46,527 nt of DNA from Mastigamoeba balamuthi (Eukaryota > Evosea > Mastigamoebida > Mastigamoebidae): NCBI GenBank assembly GCA_902651635.1, contig CACRSC010000017.1:402229-448755 (forward strand), written 5' to 3'. Within the stretch, counting starts at the first letter, position 1. Every line of letters begins with the position of its first letter. Positions 8,790 to 20,500 of this stretch are shown here, piece by piece. The position numbers and the translations under genes are program-made. Below the pieces are notes generated by a model. It was not told the DNA's origin. It searched no databases and saw only the letters and a list, made by a program, of their open reading frames with translations.

Positions 8790-9664
8790 ATGGTGAGCCA
8801 CTCCCTCCTCTTCCCCCCCGCGTCGCGCGCTGTCCCAGACGCGTGCCGGCCGCGCTGGTCGTTCGCGGACTGTCTGCCGGCAGCTGTGGAGTATTTTTGG
8901 CTCGCACGAGACGGAGATGAGGAGGAGGAGGGGCTCCCGAGACTCACAGGCCCCGGGGCGCTTGTGTCGAGCAGGGTTTCCTCCAGATGCTCAAGAACCT
9001 CAAGAGGAGCGACCGCGAGGTCCGCCTCCTGCTGCTCGGCCTCGACAACGCCGGTTCGCCGTCCCCTCTCCCCCCTGCTTTCTCTCCTTGCTGGGATTGC
9101 GTATGGCGCTTCGATTTCTCCGAGGAATCCGCAAACGCAGTGGCCCCCACACGCCCACCCCCCTCCACCGGCCGGTTCGGGAGTGACGCCCGCGCGCGCT
9201 GGGCGGGGGCAGGCAAGACGACGATCCTGAAGAGGCTGGCCAACGAGGAGATTGTGCACATCAGGCCGACGAGCGGGTTCAACATCAAGAGCGTCGTGCA
9301 CGAGGGCTTCAAGCTCAACGTCTGGGACATCGGCGGCCAGAAGGCCATCCGGCCCTTCTGGAAGAACTACATGGAGGGCACCGACGCCCTGGTCTACGTC
9401 ATCGACGCGGGCGACGCGCGGAGGCTGGCCGAGAGCGGCGGCGAGCTCAACCAGCTGCTCGAGGAGGAGAAGCTGGCCAGCGTCCCGCTGCTGGTCTTCG
9501 CCAACAAGCAGGACCTCGTGGGCGCGCTGACGCCCAAGCAGATCGCCGAGATGCTCAACCTGCACCTCATCCGCGACCGCACGTGGCAGATCCAGGGCTG
9601 CTCGGCCAAGAACGGCACCGGCATCCAGGAGGCCATGGAGTGGGTCCTCCAGCAGATCAAGTGA
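8790..9664 (+). CDS. ARL3: ADP-ribosylation factor-like 3 (ARL3)
   Basis: Small GTPase that releases lipidated cargo from UNC119/PDE6D carriers, notably in cilia. Three exons: 8790-8792 (the ATG alone), 8975-9053 and 9213-9664. Joined, the protein starts [12 protein letters not shown], matching the ARL3 amphipathic N-terminus with Gly2. The GTPase motifs are all present: GLDNAGKTT (split by intron 2), [10 protein letters not shown] switch I, WDIGGQ switch II, NKQD and CSA. The ARL3-typical [15 protein letters not shown] closes the domain. Choosing the ATG-only exon is supported by the GTGAGC donor right after it and by the resulting N-terminus. Starting at the later Met (8987) would lose the helix. 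Intron 1 (8793-8974) holds the duplication breakpoint. Confidence 0.9.
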
Positions 9665-10077
9665 TGAGGGCCTCTGCCCCCCTTCTTCTTCCTCTTCCTC
9701 TCTCGCTACCCTTCTTTCACACCCCCCTCAGCCCCCCGGCTACCCCTCAGGGTCTCACGCCACGCGCTCAGCCTGCCCCCCACGCGGGGCCCTGGCGATG
9801 GGCCTCACACAACATTTGTTGAATCATGAGCAATTGATGCATCGTCTGTGTTTTGCATTTGTTCCCAGCTCACCGGTGGCATGTGAGAGATCTGGAAAAG
9901 CAGGATTTGTCTGTGTGGTGCCACACCAGCATTCAACTTCGGAGGAGAAGATTCTCGAGGTCGGAAGATCTGAAAGTTCCTCTTTCGAAAAGGGTCCACA
10001 AAACAGTTGACCCGTTCACCACTCTGCTCACTCCTCAAGCACACCTCGCAGCGTGCACACAGCAGCCCCGCACACAC
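9665..10077. other. Intergenic, ARL3 to lectin-like gene
   Basis: The left half is CT-rich 3' flank. The right half contains the lectin-like gene's upstream region (AGTTCCTCTTTCGAAAAGG near 9984) but no motif recognised with confidence. Confidence 0.4.
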
Positions 10078-10794
10078 ATGTCCTACTACCCCGGCCTCCC
10101 CACCACCCCCGGCTACTACCCCGCGCCCGCGTACCCGGTCCCCGTGGCCCCCGCGGTCCCCGTCGCCGTCCCCGTCGTCCTCGCGCAGCCGTGGACGCCG
10201 CCGCCCGTGGGCGTCTGCTTCAGCATCGTCTGCGAGGTGGACCGCCGCTACGCCCTCGACGTGCAGGGCGCGCGCCGCACGCGGGGCGCCAACGTCATCG
10301 TCTACGCGGCCAACGGCGACGCCAACCAGCTCTGGCGCATCGACGAGTGCGGCTGCCTGCAGTCGGCCCACAGCGGGCTCGTGCTCGACGTCGAGGGCTG
10401 CGCACCGCGGGCGGGCGCGCAGGCGGTGCAGTGGGAGCGCAGCGCGGGCCCCACGCAGCGGTGGCGCTTCTACCCCAACGGGGCCATCGCGCTCGAGGGG
10501 ACCAACCTCTTCCTCACCGTCGAGGGCTGCAGGTTCGCCAACAGCACCCGCGTGCTCGCCATGCCCTGCAACGGCGGGGGCGACAGCCAGCGGTGGAGGG
10601 TCGTCATCCCCGGGCAGTACCAGCAGCAGCAGCAGCTGGGCGTGGCTGCGGTGCCCGTGGTCCCCGTGGCCCCCGTGGCGCAGGTGCACTACTACCAGCA
10701 GGCGCCGCAGCCGCAGCCGCGGCAGAGGACCAACGAGATCAGGGTCACTGTGCCCGGAATAGGCGAGCTGTTCCGCCTGCAGTCGAGGCGCTGA
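10078..10794 (+). CDS. Beta-trefoil (ricin-B-type) lectin-like protein
   Basis: Single-exon gene of 238 aa beginning MSYYPGLP. A Pro/Val/Tyr-rich N-terminal arm (about 1-40) precedes one beta-trefoil domain (about 43-180). The three repeats end in QxW-type motifs (NQLWRI, QRWRF, SQRWRV) with intervening LDV(Q/E)G turns. Such domains usually bind carbohydrate. A Q-rich, PV-repeat linker and a short basic tail (about 185-238) follow. No signal peptide or catalytic domain is seen, so it is a stand-alone, probably cytosolic, lectin-like protein. The proline-rich arms suggest protein interactions. Confidence 0.8.
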   Translation: MSYYPGLPTTPGYYPAPAYPVPVAPAVPVAVPVVLAQPWTPPPVGVCFSIVCEVDRRYALDVQGARRTRGANVIVYAANGDANQLWRIDECGCLQSAHSGLVLDVEGCAPRAGAQAVQWERSAGPTQRWRFYPNGAIALEGTNLFLTVEGCRFANSTRVLAMPCNGGGDSQRWRVVIPGQYQQQQQLGVAAVPVVPVAPVAQVHYYQQAPQPQPRQRTNEIRVTVPGIGELFRLQSRR

Positions 10795-11287
10795 GCCTCT
10801 GTATGTCTTAAACAACGATTGGCTTCCTTGGCCTTCATTTTTTTAAAATTTTTTCGGGGTTCAACTGAGTGGACTGTAGTGGCATGGCTCTCCCTCTGCT
10901 GTTCACTGCACGTGCCACCCATTTGTGTGAACCAGTTGAAAGCTCGATGCCCTGTTTCCCTCGCTGTGAGCTTGCTGTGGATGTGCACGTCTGACTTCTT
11001 TGTCTTTACATTTCTTCTCCCGGATTTGTTCTCCCGGGTGTGACGAATGTGTTCCCTTACACGAGCGAGGGATGGGGGCACGAGGGAAATCCGTCCCATG
11101 CAGGAAGTTCCTGCCTTTTTCCACGTGAGCCGTTCAAACGCGCCGTCGGTGCCGTTGACCAATCGGGCTCGTCAGCAGAAATTCAGGGTACAAGATATTT
11201 TTCGTGGCGTAGTCACCTGACGCGTTTGCTCCACCTTTTTTCTTTTCTTTATCGCCTCTCTTTGAGACACTCAACCCCACCCTGCAA
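10795..11287. other. Intergenic, contains SAHH promoter region
   Basis: No gene is supported here. A low-GC stretch with T runs follows the lectin stop. An AAGATATTTTTCG element sits at 11192-11204. Confidence 0.4.
11192..11204 (+). promoter_or_regulatory. AAGATATTTTTC promoter-like element (SAHH)
   Basis: It lies about 84 nt before the adenosylhomocysteinase ATG. The same 12 bases occur on the minus strand between the WIP-like and calpain genes (32237-32249), and a close version lies before HAUS6. Confidence 0.35.
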
Positions 11288-13016
<1,729 letters not shown>

Positions 13017-13659
13017 GGCGGCGGGTGTGTGCCACGGGCGCCCCCCTTCCTCCCTTCGTCTCCCCCAACCCGGGGGAGGCGCCGTGGGGGGAGGGGCCAC
13101 GGGCGCCCTGCATGGGCTTTGGTGAGAGTCTGAACAGCACACCCAGCCCCGAGGGCTGCAGCTGAGGGGGGCGGTGCAGACGGGGGACGGTTCCTCGCCT
13201 CGCCGCCGCCTTGGGCAGCAGCTTCCTCACAACCCACACCCAATCCTCACTCACACAGCCCGCCGGGCCACACGTGCCTCGGCGCTGCTCGCCTGCGCGC
13301 GCCTCCAGCTCCGGTCTCTCTGGCCGTCTGGGGGTACGTGCAGGGGGCGGTGCCGGGGAGAAGGCCTGGCGGGAAACAACGCCCGATGCGCGACAGAAAA
13401 AAAGAATAAGAGACAACGGGGTGGCATCGAGGGTGACCGCGCGATGAACAGGGGTTTCATCGTGCGGCTGCCTATCACCTCCCCTTCAAACAAAAGCTCA
13501 CCGTAGTCCCGTGTGCCCGAAGCGATTCGGCCTCACCGGTATTCAATCTCCGCCCGGAGTTTGCTCTGATGCTGTCGTACTGTGGTCGGAATTTTAGCGG
13601 GGGTCGAGAGTCTTCCCGCTCTCTGCCAGCCAACATGTACTCCACCCCGTAAGAGTTGC
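13017..13659. other. Intergenic downstream of SAHH
   Basis: No gene is supported. The region is GC-rich with a short A run (13397-13405). Open frames here lack any family resemblance. Confidence 0.4.
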
Positions 13660-13825
13660 TGGGATCCTAGTGCGCGTGCCTTGTCGGCCTGGGTGGTAAA
13701 GTGGTTGGCTGAGGCGGGCAACGAGGTCCATGGTGGTCGAGGGCGGCGTTGATGGCGAGGGTCTTGGGGATGCGCAGCGCCTTGGCAAACTCACTGACTG
13801 CCAGCCACTCGCAAACGCCTCCGAA
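13660..13825 (-). pseudogene. CCT1 gene fragment
   Basis: The minus strand carries a diverged copy of CCT1 about 4785-4950: [19 protein letters not shown] matches [20 protein letters not shown], followed by a frameshifted GPRCPPQPTT and CGACAAGGCACGCGCAC. About 20 bp (cacgctggggacgcgcgagc) are deleted and the frame is broken. The copy continues past the CCT1 exon end into the GCACGC intron start, so it arose from genomic DNA, not from a spliced transcript. Confidence 0.75.
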
Positions 13826-14217
13826 CAGGGGGCCATGCAGGAGAGGGAGGCCACCGAACAGCAGGCCAGGCACGACTGAGGCTTTCCATCAGCGCATCAT
13901 GAACGCGATCTGCCCAGTCCAGGCGGATTGCCTTGTGCTGATGCGGGGGCTGGGTCGGGTGGGCATCGAAGCTGTGGCAGCATCACATCTTTGGGGACGT
14001 TATCCTGATGAAGTGAATGCGCGAGGGGGGTACGCGAACCCCGCGCCCCCGTGTCCCGCTACGTGTCTCCGACAGCACAGTCGGGAAAAGGCGGGCGTGG
14101 TTGTGGGGCCCGTGCCGAGCGGACCCGCGCCGGGTCAAGCACAGTCACTGGCTGCTGAGTCACAACCTGCACCTGTGCCAGTTGTACTGTTAGGCGAAGG
14201 CGATGTGCAAGCCAGAG
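13826..14217. other. Intergenic between relics
   Basis: No gene or repeat is recognised here. An open plus frame from 13899 has no resemblance to known domains. Confidence 0.3.
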
Positions 14218-14346
14218 ATAAGGGCTCGCATCGAAATGGCCCTGGGCTACCACTCGGCATTCATCGGCGTGTTCCCCACTCTTGGGCAACATTTGAGCAG
14301 CCGCCACATCCCCTTTTGGGTGCTTGCCACGTGGGATACAGTAAGG
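14218..14346 (+). pseudogene. Relic of the two-TM family
   Basis: The plus frame reads IEMALGYHSAFIGVF and then HIPFWVLATW. It shares H-S-x-F-x-G-V-F with the coiled-coil two-TM protein at 28663-29764 and the W-(V/I)-(V/L) second helix of genes A and B, but GH is lost and no start or stop context fits. It is best read as a decayed member. Confidence 0.35.
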
Positions 14347-14687
14347 TACTCTCCACCTATTGGGGACTTGGACCCACTTAACAATATCCCTCCCTGGTTT
14401 TCCTCACATGTACGAATCAGAGAGAGACTCTCAGTCCCTGGAAAGTCTCTGGCAAGAGGGTGCAATCGAGTCTGGAAGCCATCGGGGGGCAGCCTTGGAT
14501 GACCTCGTGCGTGGGGCTCTCAGGGCGATATTTGCGGAAGAAATCCATCTGGCATCTAGAATCTACGGAGATCCTGCCCTTTCCTGCAGTTTTCTACCCA
14601 CCACACCACGTGTGAGAAAAAAATCAAAACAGCTTTGCCCACACGGTAGCGAGGTCTCCACCCGCCCCTCCTTCCCTCCTCGGAGCC

Positions 14688-17267
14688 ATGGCGGCCCTCT
14701 ACGACCTGCTCGAGTCCTCGCTGTCGTCGGCGTTCGAGTCTGCGCCCGACGACGAGAAGCAGCAGCACTCGTACGAGGTCTTCCTGCTGGCCCTCGCCTG
14801 CATGCTGCTCGTCGCCGTCCTCGTCTGCATCCTCTTCACCACCGCCCGCGCGCTCAACTGGCTCCACGAGGCACGCCCACCGCGCCTCCCCCTCCCTCCC
14901 CCAGGCCTCGCGGGCGGAAACCGAAACTGACGGGCGGGCGCAGAGCATCGCTGTGATGGCGCTGGGCGTGCTGTCGGGCATTGTGGGCTACTTCAGCCTG
15001 AGGGGGACGCTCATCCCCGAGGTCGAGGACTTCAGCGTCATGTTCTACACGCTCCTCTTCCCCCCGATCATCTTCAACGCTGGTCCGCTCCCGCCCTCTC
15101 GGGGGGCCTAACTCGCCCCCCACCGCTGCGCCCCACCCCTCCTCTTCGCACAAGCAGCAGGGGCAGCAATCTCTTCCAGAAACTTACCCTGAGCGGCTCT
15201 TTGTGCAGGTTTCACGATGAAAAAGGTTTGTTTTGCGATTATTTCCGGAAGAACACGCAGTGCGGGGAACCCGCGCAGCTGACGTCGGCCTCCCCCCACC
15301 TCTCTTGTGGCGTTGGCGCAGAGGTCGTTCATGACGAACCTCGGGTCTATACTGACGTACGCGATCGCCGGGACCACGCTCTCGTCCGCCGCCTTTGGCG
15401 GTCTGATCTACGTCATGGTGACCTACGGAAAAGTACGAGCAGATCCGCGTATCTCTCTCTCCTGCCTGCTGTGTGGGGTTTTTGTGTGGGGGGTTTTCAC
15501 CGGGTTTCCACGTGTAAACCGTCCCCCCCCACCCCCAAACAGGGGTTCGGGCTGAGCATCTCGTTTGTCGAGTGTATGCTGTTCGGCACGCTGATGAGCG
15601 CTACGGACACGGTGGCGACGATTGCGCACCTGCTGGAGCTCAACGTGCACCCGATGCTGTACAGCCTCGTCTTTGGCGAGTCGGTGCTCAACGACGCGGT
15701 GGCCATCACGCTCTACCGCGCGCTGTCCAAGTACTACGGCAAGGAGCTCTCGCCCATCTACCTCTGGTACATCGCCAGGGACTGCATGCTGATCATCTTC
15801 GGCTCGTTCGGCATCGGCTTCGGCATCGGTGCTCTCTGCGCATTTGTGAGCACAGAAAACAAACAGCAAACACTCGAGAACAAACACAAAAACGCAAAAA
15901 CAAACACAACACAACACAACAAACTCGCATGCAAACTGAACCGCATACGCCGCGGCGGCGTGCCGGTGCCCCACGCAGATCAAGGCGCGCCTGAAGAGGT
16001 TCAACCTGTCGCCGATGTACGACATCTCGCTGCTGCTGCTGATGGCCTACATCAGCTACCTCACCGCCGAGGTCGTCAAGATGTCCGGCGTCCTCGCGCT
16101 CTTCATCTGCGCCGTCGTCATGTCGCACTACTGCTGGTACACTATCTCGGCCCGCGCCCGCGTCGCCCTCTTCACCACAGCCGGGTACGCGTCTGCTGGA
16201 CCAGTTTTGCTCGTCTCGGGTTTTCTTTCTGACTTGGTTTTTTCCGTCTACGCCAGAACTCTGGACTTTGTGTCGCAGCTCGTGGTGTTCTTCTGCCTGG
16301 GCGTCTTCGTGTTCTGCAGGCCCAACCCCTGGGTGCTTAAGGAGTGGAACTTCCTCTTCATCTTCGTGTCGATCGTGCGCCTGTCGCTTTTTCTCTCTGC
16401 GTTCCGCCCTGCCCGCATTGACACGGAGGTGTTGCCCTGTGCCCCTGCAGGTGCTGCTGTTCGTGGGGCGCGCGGTCAACATCTTCCCGCTGTCGGCGAT
16501 CCTGAACATCGGGCGCAGGAACAAGATATCCATGCGCTACATGGGCGTCATGTGGTGGTGCGGCATGCGAGGCGTCGTGACGCTGCTGCTCGCCTTCGGC
16601 CTCAAGGTCGCCAACCGCCAGCTCTTTGTCAACACGACCTTTGTCGCCATCTTCTTCACCAACATCTTCATCGGGTCCGCAGCTGCCTGCCCGCTCCCCT
16701 GGAACCCCGCCGCTACACGCGCTGCCTGCTCACTCGGTGCCCCCCCGCTCTCTCAGCATCACGACGAAGCCGCTGGTCAGGAAAATGAACGTGGGGAGCG
16801 TTGAGCAGCACGCAAACGTGCTGGACCCCCTGGAGGGGTCGCACCCCGCCAACGAGTCGCTGCTGCACGGGGGTGCCGCCAAGCAGGAGAAGTCGCGGCT
16901 GGCGTTCTACTGGTCCAAGATCGACAACAGGTTCCTCAGACCGCTGCTCGGCGGCCTCGCAGACGGCCCCGAGAAGCGCAGGGTCGAGCAGACGATGAAG
17001 GAGCTCGACGAGGCCTTCCAGGAGGACGAGCAGGCCGCGCAGGAGCACGCGCTGCGCGGCGCCCGCGGCCTGTCGATGTCGCAGTTCACGCCGATGATGG
17101 CGTCTGCGCAGCCAGACGACTCGGACGACGACGACGACGACGAGGAGACCGGGGGCGTCCCGATACAGAGCGAGGCGGGCGACCAGTACTACGCGGCGTC
17201 GCCGCAGCAGGCCACACCGACGTTCGTGTTCCCCAGGTCGGGGCCTGCGCCCGCTCCATCAGAGTGA
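14688..17267 (+). CDS. Na+/H+ exchanger, NHE8-like
   Basis: Monovalent cation/proton antiporter (CPA1), about 603 aa and 9 exons: 14688-14870, 14944-15082, 15209-15225, 15322-15432, 15543-15845, 15979-16184, 16257-16374, 16451-16674 and 16757-17267. Motifs are LHE|SIAVMALGV, FYTLLFPPIIFNAGF-TMKK-RSF, SATDTVATIAHL, the transport FGESVLNDAVAI with its ND pair, SYLTAEVVKMSGVLALF, VGRAVNIFPLSAIL and MRGVVTLLLAFGLK. A cytosolic tail of about 170 residues with a DDSDDDDDDEE acidic run ends the protein. The FGES..NDA and GVLALF context resembles Golgi/endosomal NHE8. Exon 3 is only 17 nt. Intron 1 (14871-14943) is GC-AG with the donor GCACGC. It converges with the receptor gene, 245 bp apart. Confidence 0.9.
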
Positions 17268-17512
17268 AGAGGCAACGCACACGCGCTGGCACTTGCCGCT
17301 CACTCTCTCCCACAAGCCCACGAACAATATATCAATAACACAATCATAGTCCCAGTGGACACGCCGCTGGAACACTCAGACTCAGAGCCTGCTGCACACA
17401 CTTTCATAAGCCACCGAGGCGCGGGGGTGAATACAACAATACGAGCGCGTAAAACACAAACCTCTGCTTTCAATTTGCCTGTACGAAGGTCCCGAAGCAC
17501 CGCAGCGGGTGG

Positions 17513-20500
17513 TCAATGGTGGAGACCCGAATCAGAGGCTTCTGGCTCGAGCGGGAAGATGGTCGCGCGCCCCGGCGTTCCCGAGATGTCCATCTTGGCG
17601 TTGAGGGAGCTCAGGTCCTGGGGCAGCACGGCGGCCATAAACTCGTCGTCGGGGCCCTCCCTGGCGTCGGTCGACATGGACACCTCCGACAGGATGTTGT
17701 GCCCGCCCGCCGGCGAGCTGAGGCTTAGGTCCGTCGGCATCTCGAAGGCTCCGATGGCCTGCCGGGAGAGAAGGGAGGAGCAGTGAGCACAACGCAGCAA
17801 TTGTGGGTGGCACTGTTCGTACAGCGAATGTCTGGGGCCAGCTCCTGAGTATCTGGAACACCGAGGGCCTCCTCTGGGGCTCCTTCTGCCAGCACTGCTG
17901 CAGGAGTGTCGCGACCTCCTTGGGGGTCGACGGGTGTATCTCGGGCTGCGCTATAGCCTTGTGCTGCGAGAGTGGCGCCGGCATGTCCATGCCGCCCTGA
18001 AATGTCACAGAGTGCGAGTGCGAGTGCGACACCGACGACGACTTGCTCGAGTCGGACATGGCCAAGTACAGGTCCGAGGGCAGGAACAGCTCCCACAAGA
18101 CGACCCCGAACGCTGCGATGCAGACTCTCATAAGAGTGGGTCGGATGGGGGGGGGGGGCGTTTGTCACGGACCGAACACGTCGGTTGCTGTCGTCGCGGG
18201 CTTCCCTTCGATGAGCTCGGGGGCGAGCCAGTTGGAACGTCGCCTGGCCGAGTTGCTCACCGTCGAGTGCTTGCCGCTGGAGCACCAGAAGTCGCAGATC
18301 TTCGTGACCATGCTGCCGTCAATCTGCTCGGCTAAGTCAGCGCATACAGCGTCGCAGGAGTGTGCCTCACCATGAGGGACTGCGTAGATAGGTTCCCGTG
18401 GACCACAGGCGGTTTGGCCGAGTGCAGGAACGCCAGCCCTTTGATTGCGTCCTGACAACCGTGTGATTAAAAACAAAGTCAAACCAGCGGAATGGACTCA
18501 CGAAGGCGATCGCGACTTGGTTGTAGTAGTTCATGTTCTGCTTGTTCTTCTTGAGGTACTCGTGCAGCGACCCGGCCGCCATGTACTCTGCAGCCGCCCG
18601 TCAGAGACAGAGGCAGACAGGGACCAGAGGACGACACGCACCGCTGACGATCAGGAGGTCCTTGTTGCTCTCGCTGTAGCCCAGCATCATCAGCAGGTTC
18701 GGGTGGTGCAGGCTGTGCGTCAGCAGCATCTCGCTCTTGATGGCGCTGAGGTCTTCGCGCGTGATCTCGGACTTGTCGATGACCCTGATGGCCACGGGCG
18801 TCCCGTGCCAGTCCCCGTTGTGCACCGTCCCGAAGAGGCCCTTGCCGATGCGCTCGCCGATCTCCAGCTCGCTCCTCTTGAGCTTCTTCAGCGTCGTCCT
18901 GCCCCTGCGCTGGAGCATGAAGGCCACGATCAGCAGCGCGCAGGCGATGACGAAGCCCGGTATCGTCGTAGCCAGGATGATCGTGCGCTCGGTGTTGTCC
19001 GACGACGAGGCCGGCGGGGGGTCGAACTCGGTCCCGCACCGCTGCGTGGTCCCCAGCGAGAAGTCGACGTAGTCCCAGGAGAGCAAGTCCCACTTGGTGA
19101 TGTAGACGGTGTCCATGCCCTGGTTGCAGACCTTCTCGCCGCTGTCCTGGTCGAGGAACGGCCCCACAGTGATCTTGTTGTCGATCTTGAAGTACTTCTT
19201 CGAGTAGATCGCGTCGAGCAGCGAGTCGGCTGACAGCACGGTCTTCGGGGAGTCCTCCTCGATGCTCTCGATGACTGCCGAGAGGAACCTGCCGATGAAG
19301 AAGCCCTCGAAGGCCACCTGGATCTGGTCGTTGGACGACACCCAGCTCTCAAAGTCCTGGCGCAGCGCGTTGCCCGACGACAGCATCGCGAGAGGCGGAG
19401 TCAGCGAGGTCCTGTACACCCGCTCCATGCCGCCGGTGCCGCGCATGAGCAGGTTGACGAACATGCTCCCGTAGGATGCGGTCGACGCGATCACCACGGG
19501 GCACTTGGGGCAGACCCTTCCGGTGATCTGCAGCAGCTTCGAGGTGTCGTCCGCGCTGGCCACGATGATGAACGAGTTGCCGTCGGTGGCAGAGGCGATG
19601 AACTTGCTCGTCGCATCTTCTGTGGAATTGGAGACGTCGGTGAACGCATGGAACTCGATGGAAACGTTCCGCAGGAAGAACTGCACAGGGACACAGTAAG
19701 AAGACCGGGGATGAGGCTATCGAGCGCACGTGGCGGTTGAGGCACATCATCAGACCATCCTGGAAGTCCGTTCCTGCGCCGTTGTGTGTCCTGCTGTTCC
19801 ACAGAACATAGATTATCGCGGTCTTCTCGACTGTGATGAGAAAGTCCGCCGCAGTCCGCACCTCCTGATAGTACGACGGGAACAGGTTGATAACCCATCT
19901 GCAGCGGCGTTGAGGCTCAGGCGCTGGCTGGTGTCGAGACGCGGCTGTGCTCACCGCTTGAACGGGGACCGCGTCCTCAACGCGCTCAGTCCCGAGAGCG
20001 GGGCGATGTAGGGGAAGAACTTCCCCGCCTTGTTGAGTACCAGCGCCTCGTCCGTCTCGTTCTCGTCCAGCCCCGTGATCGCCACCACCTCGCGTGCGAC
20101 GCCGATGTCAGACGGGTGGAGAGGTGCCAGCGGTGCTGCGGACGCCGCTGCCGTACCTTCCTGCTGGTGAACGCGGCGCTTGCGTTGCTGAGGGTCCTGC
20201 CCAGCACGGCTGTCAGTGCCATCCGCATGGCGTTGTCGCTGTTGTGCGCGTTGATGGCAGCTGTCAGCCCGAGCTGCCTGTCGCTCACCTCGCCCGCGGT
20301 CGCCGGGTTCTCGTAGGCGACGACGGCCCTGTGCGCCGAGCTGTTCCACCCGGACGTGGTGCAGCCCGTGAACTTGAACGACCACGAGGGGACCGACGTC
20401 AGCGTCCCGTTCCCCAAGTCCATGCTGGTCATGAACACCTCGTGCGCGCCCTGGTTGCACCAGTCGCCCACCGTCTGCTTAGCGTCGTCGGTGCCCACGC

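Larger units (their letters stand above)
7503..8832. repeat. Tandem duplication, unit 2 (deleted copy)
   Basis: This copy opens with the same gatcgtgtccattcaggttc (7503) and ends with cgtcgcgcgctg (8821-8832) inside ARL3 intron 1. Relative to unit 1 it lacks about 565 bp near the left end (the tail of B and everything beyond), about 33 bp covering exon 1 and the donor of B, and about 233 bp covering the 3' half of A. The offset to unit 1 shifts from 1563 to 1330 accordingly. Confidence 0.85.

Noticed and set aside
8917-9186. Frame [14 protein letters not shown] as ARL3 exon 1
   Set aside because: It lies within intron 1 and cannot give the conserved M-GFLQML N-terminus; the ATG|GTGAGC exon does.
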